From Phycisphaerae bacterium SM23_33 (GTDB lineage Bacteria > Planctomycetota > Phycisphaerae > SM23-33), in NCBI GenBank assembly GCA_001303665.1, contig LJUF01000303.1, forward strand, positions 1 through 6,459: 6,459 nt of DNA, given 5' to 3'. Below are positions 4,986 to 6,459 of the stretch, in pieces. Each line of letters starts with the position of its first letter. Position 1 is the stretch's first letter. The notes under the pieces were generated by a model. The model was not told the DNA's origin. It ran no database searches and was given only the letters and a program-made list of their open reading frames with translations. The position numbers and the translations under genes are program-made.

Positions 4986-5016
4986 GCACACGCTGGGTCC
5001 GCCTGGACCCCGCTCA
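4983..5016. terminator. Shared bidirectional hairpin between convergent genes
   Basis: The core stem GGGTCC (4995-5000) and GGACCC (5005-5010) closes a four-base GCCT loop. An outer stem TGAGC (4983-4987) and GCTCA (5012-5016) flanks it. The outer arms contain the TGA stop of the isomerase gene and, on the other strand, the TGA stop of the dockerin protein gene. The 28-base gap between the genes is therefore almost entirely hairpin. No T-run is present on either side, so termination may be Rho-assisted or may depend on the stem alone. Confidence 0.6.
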
Positions 5017-6459
5017 CAGGGCCGCCGCCGGCAGCGCCGAGAGGTCCGCTCCCGCCAGGGCCTCCAGATCATCACCCAGGGCCGGCTTTCGGCCGGCAGC
5101 CCTGGCAGACGCGCTCGCGGTCGCCCACGCGTATGAGCGGAAGTCCAGATCGGTTTCCCCGGCCGTCTCATCCGCCCGGCCCAGCACGCCCAACAGATCC
5201 AACGCCGCCGCCGGCGGGCCCTCCTGTCCTCCCGCAACCGGCGCCGATCCTTCCCCGTATGAAAGGGCACCATCCGCCCCGGTCGGCCACCCCTCGACGG
5301 AAAGGCCCGCCAAGGCCGGTGTTACCTCCCCGGCCTCGACCTGGGTCTGCGCCCCGGCCGGCGCCTGCCCGACCTCATCGAGGTAGTGGATTGACCAAAT
5401 GTTATAGTCCAAGCCATCAGCGGTCCCATCGCCGTTGAAGTCCCCTTCCGCCCAGCCGCCGGCCTGCTGGTAGTGGAGGGACCAGGCATTGTAGTCCAGC
5501 CCGTCCACCACGCCGTTGCCATTGGCGTCGCCAGGGATGAAGACGCTGAAGCTCACCTGATAGTCGCCGCCCGGCGTGCCGTCGCCGTCCCCGTCCAGTG
5601 GATTGCCCGCCATGTCCATCACGCTGTCAAGGACCCGCAAGGTGTACGTGTCCGGCGCCGCCGCGGCCAGCAGGCCGGCCGCAAATGTCAGCGCTGCCGA
5701 CATGCCGTCGGGCGCCAGCACGACGTCGTCCGGCACGATCGGGCCCAGGGCGCTTTCCTGGAGGGAGATGTCCGACTCCGCCACGCCCTGCACGGGCTCG
5801 GTGAAGTTCAAGGTCAGCTCGGGCGTGCCCGCCGGCAAGACCCTTTCGGCTCGCATGTCCAGCACCACCTGCGGGGCCGTCACGTCCAGAGTCACGCGGA
5901 CGTCGTCCAGCAAGCAGTCCGCCGTCGCCGACCCGCCGTGACTGTGCCGCCAGCGCAGGAGCAGAGGCTCGGCCAAAGAGAGCCCGTGATCCTGGGCCTC
6001 CGCATCCAGGTCCACCGTGTGCACCTCATATGTCCTGCCCAGAGCGGACGACCATACGGCGTTCTGCCAGCTCAGGCCATCTGCACTCAGGTCCAGATAG
6101 ACCGTGCCAGTGTCGGGCACGCTGCATTTGCTCCAGAACGTGCAGTACAGGTCCGTGGCCGTGCTATAGGCGGAGACGTCCAGTGCCAGGACCGCCGCCG
6201 GAACCTCCTCCCACATGACCTTGTCCAGGCGAAGGTGGTACGCCCCCGAATGCGATTCACCGGTAGCCTCCAGCCTCACCCGGGCGTTCCCCGTCGTCCC
6301 GAACGCCCAATGTGCCGGGACGTCTGCGGCCCATTCCTCGAAGCCCTCTGTGTGGTCGATCCCGCCGTCTCCCAGGACCAGGAGTTCCGGGGCAAACCAG
6401 ATGGTCGCATTGAAAGCATCTTCGCCCTCCCCGTTTATCGAGTCGCCATCCTGGTTCAT
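5014..6459 (-). CDS. Extracellular protein with jelly-roll, Ig-like and dockerin modules (3' part)
   Basis: The frame is open from the right edge to TGA 5016-5014, giving 481 residues. The ATG flush with the edge is followed by no signal peptide, so it is almost certainly internal and the N-terminus is missing. Residues 36-192 look like a beta-sandwich of the carbohydrate-binding or MAM-like jelly-roll type (GFEEWAADVPAHWAFG, SGAYHLRLD, SADGLSWQNAVW, and ending LLDDVRVTLD). Residues 193-307 look like a bacterial Ig-like domain (TAPQVVLDM, LTLNFTEPVQGVAESDISL, LRVLDSVMDMAGNPLDGDGDG). Residues 310-360 (DNA 5532-5380) are a duplicated dockerin-type calcium module. Loop 1 has Asp311, Asn313, Asn315, Asp319 and Asp322; loop 2 has Asp340, Asn342, Asp344, Asp348 and Asp351; each is followed by a GLDYN-x-W-S-x-HY helix. 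A 121-residue Ala/Gly/Asp-rich tail follows, without an LPXTG or PEP-CTERM anchor. The protein is probably secreted or surface-bound; its enzymatic part, if any, lies beyond the window. Confidence 0.85.
   Translation of the reverse strand: MNQDGDSINGEGEDAFNATIWFAPELLVLGDGGIDHTEGFEEWAADVPAHWAFGTTGNARVRLEATGESHSGAYHLRLDKVMWEEVPAAVLALDVSAYSTATDLYCTFWSKCSVPDTGTVYLDLSADGLSWQNAVWSSALGRTYEVHTVDLDAEAQDHGLSLAEPLLLRWRHSHGGSATADCLLDDVRVTLDVTAPQVVLDMRAERVLPAGTPELTLNFTEPVQGVAESDISLQESALGPIVPDDVVLAPDGMSAALTFAAGLLAAAAPDTYTLRVLDSVMDMAGNPLDGDGDGTPGGDYQVSFSVFIPGDANGNGVVDGLDYNAWSLHYQQAGGWAEGDFNGDGTADGLDYNIWSIHYLDEVGQAPAGAQTQVEAGEVTPALAGLSVEGWPTGADGALSYGEGSAPVAGGQEGPPAAALDLLGVLGRADETAGETDLDFRSYAWATASASARAAGRKPALGDDLEALAGADLSALPAAAL

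Noticed and set aside
4386..5273. 295-codon minus-strand frame opposite the isomerase gene
   Set aside because: It is a shadow of the GC-rich isomerase codons, with no ribosome site and no recognisable domain. It also crosses the convergent terminator and runs antiparallel or out of frame with real genes.

Overview
The window is GC-rich (roughly two thirds G+C by eye) and looks like a chromosomal fragment of a free-living planctomycete, most likely of the Phycisphaerae or a related uncultured lineage. Three things point there: a large extracellular protein with a planctomycete-style duplicated dockerin module (two GLDYN-x-W-S-x-H-Y calcium loops), a secreted protein whose N-terminal module I associate with uncharacterised Phycisphaerae proteins, and a 2-keto-3-deoxygluconate kinase-like sequence typical of these bacteria. 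The taxonomic call rests on recollection of family sequences, not on a search.

Layout, left to right. Positions 1-757 (minus strand) hold the first 252 codons of a secreted protein of unknown function, which runs off the left edge. A 359-base gap (758-1116) follows, containing one possible 57-codon reading frame with a good ribosome binding site. An aldo/keto reductase lies on the minus strand at 1117-2112. Diverging from it is a plus-strand tRNA-Val(UAC) at 2217-2290 with a near-consensus sigma-70 promoter. Immediately after the tRNA come two GC-rich imperfect hairpins and a broken GIY-YIG endonuclease gene (2412-2686), which together resemble a small repeat-plus-nuclease unit parked behind a tRNA. 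Then come a PfkB-family 2-keto-3-deoxygluconate kinase (2923-4002, GTG start) and a hydroxypyruvate isomerase-family TIM-barrel enzyme (4206-4985), both on the plus strand. The isomerase converges on the minus-strand dockerin protein gene (5014-6459, 5' end beyond the right edge). The two TGA stop codons sit in the opposite arms of a shared hairpin.

Functionally, the kinase, the isomerase and perhaps the reductase fit sugar-acid and carbonyl metabolism downstream of polysaccharide breakdown. The two exported proteins fit a surface-active lifestyle. The kinase and isomerase may be co-transcribed, but the 203-base gap and a candidate promoter before the isomerase also allow independent control. 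I see no defence system, CRISPR array, transposase or biosynthetic cluster. The least ordinary part is the tRNA / hairpin / GIY-YIG segment at 2217-2700. Next come the small reading frame upstream of the left-edge secreted protein and the long tail behind the dockerin.
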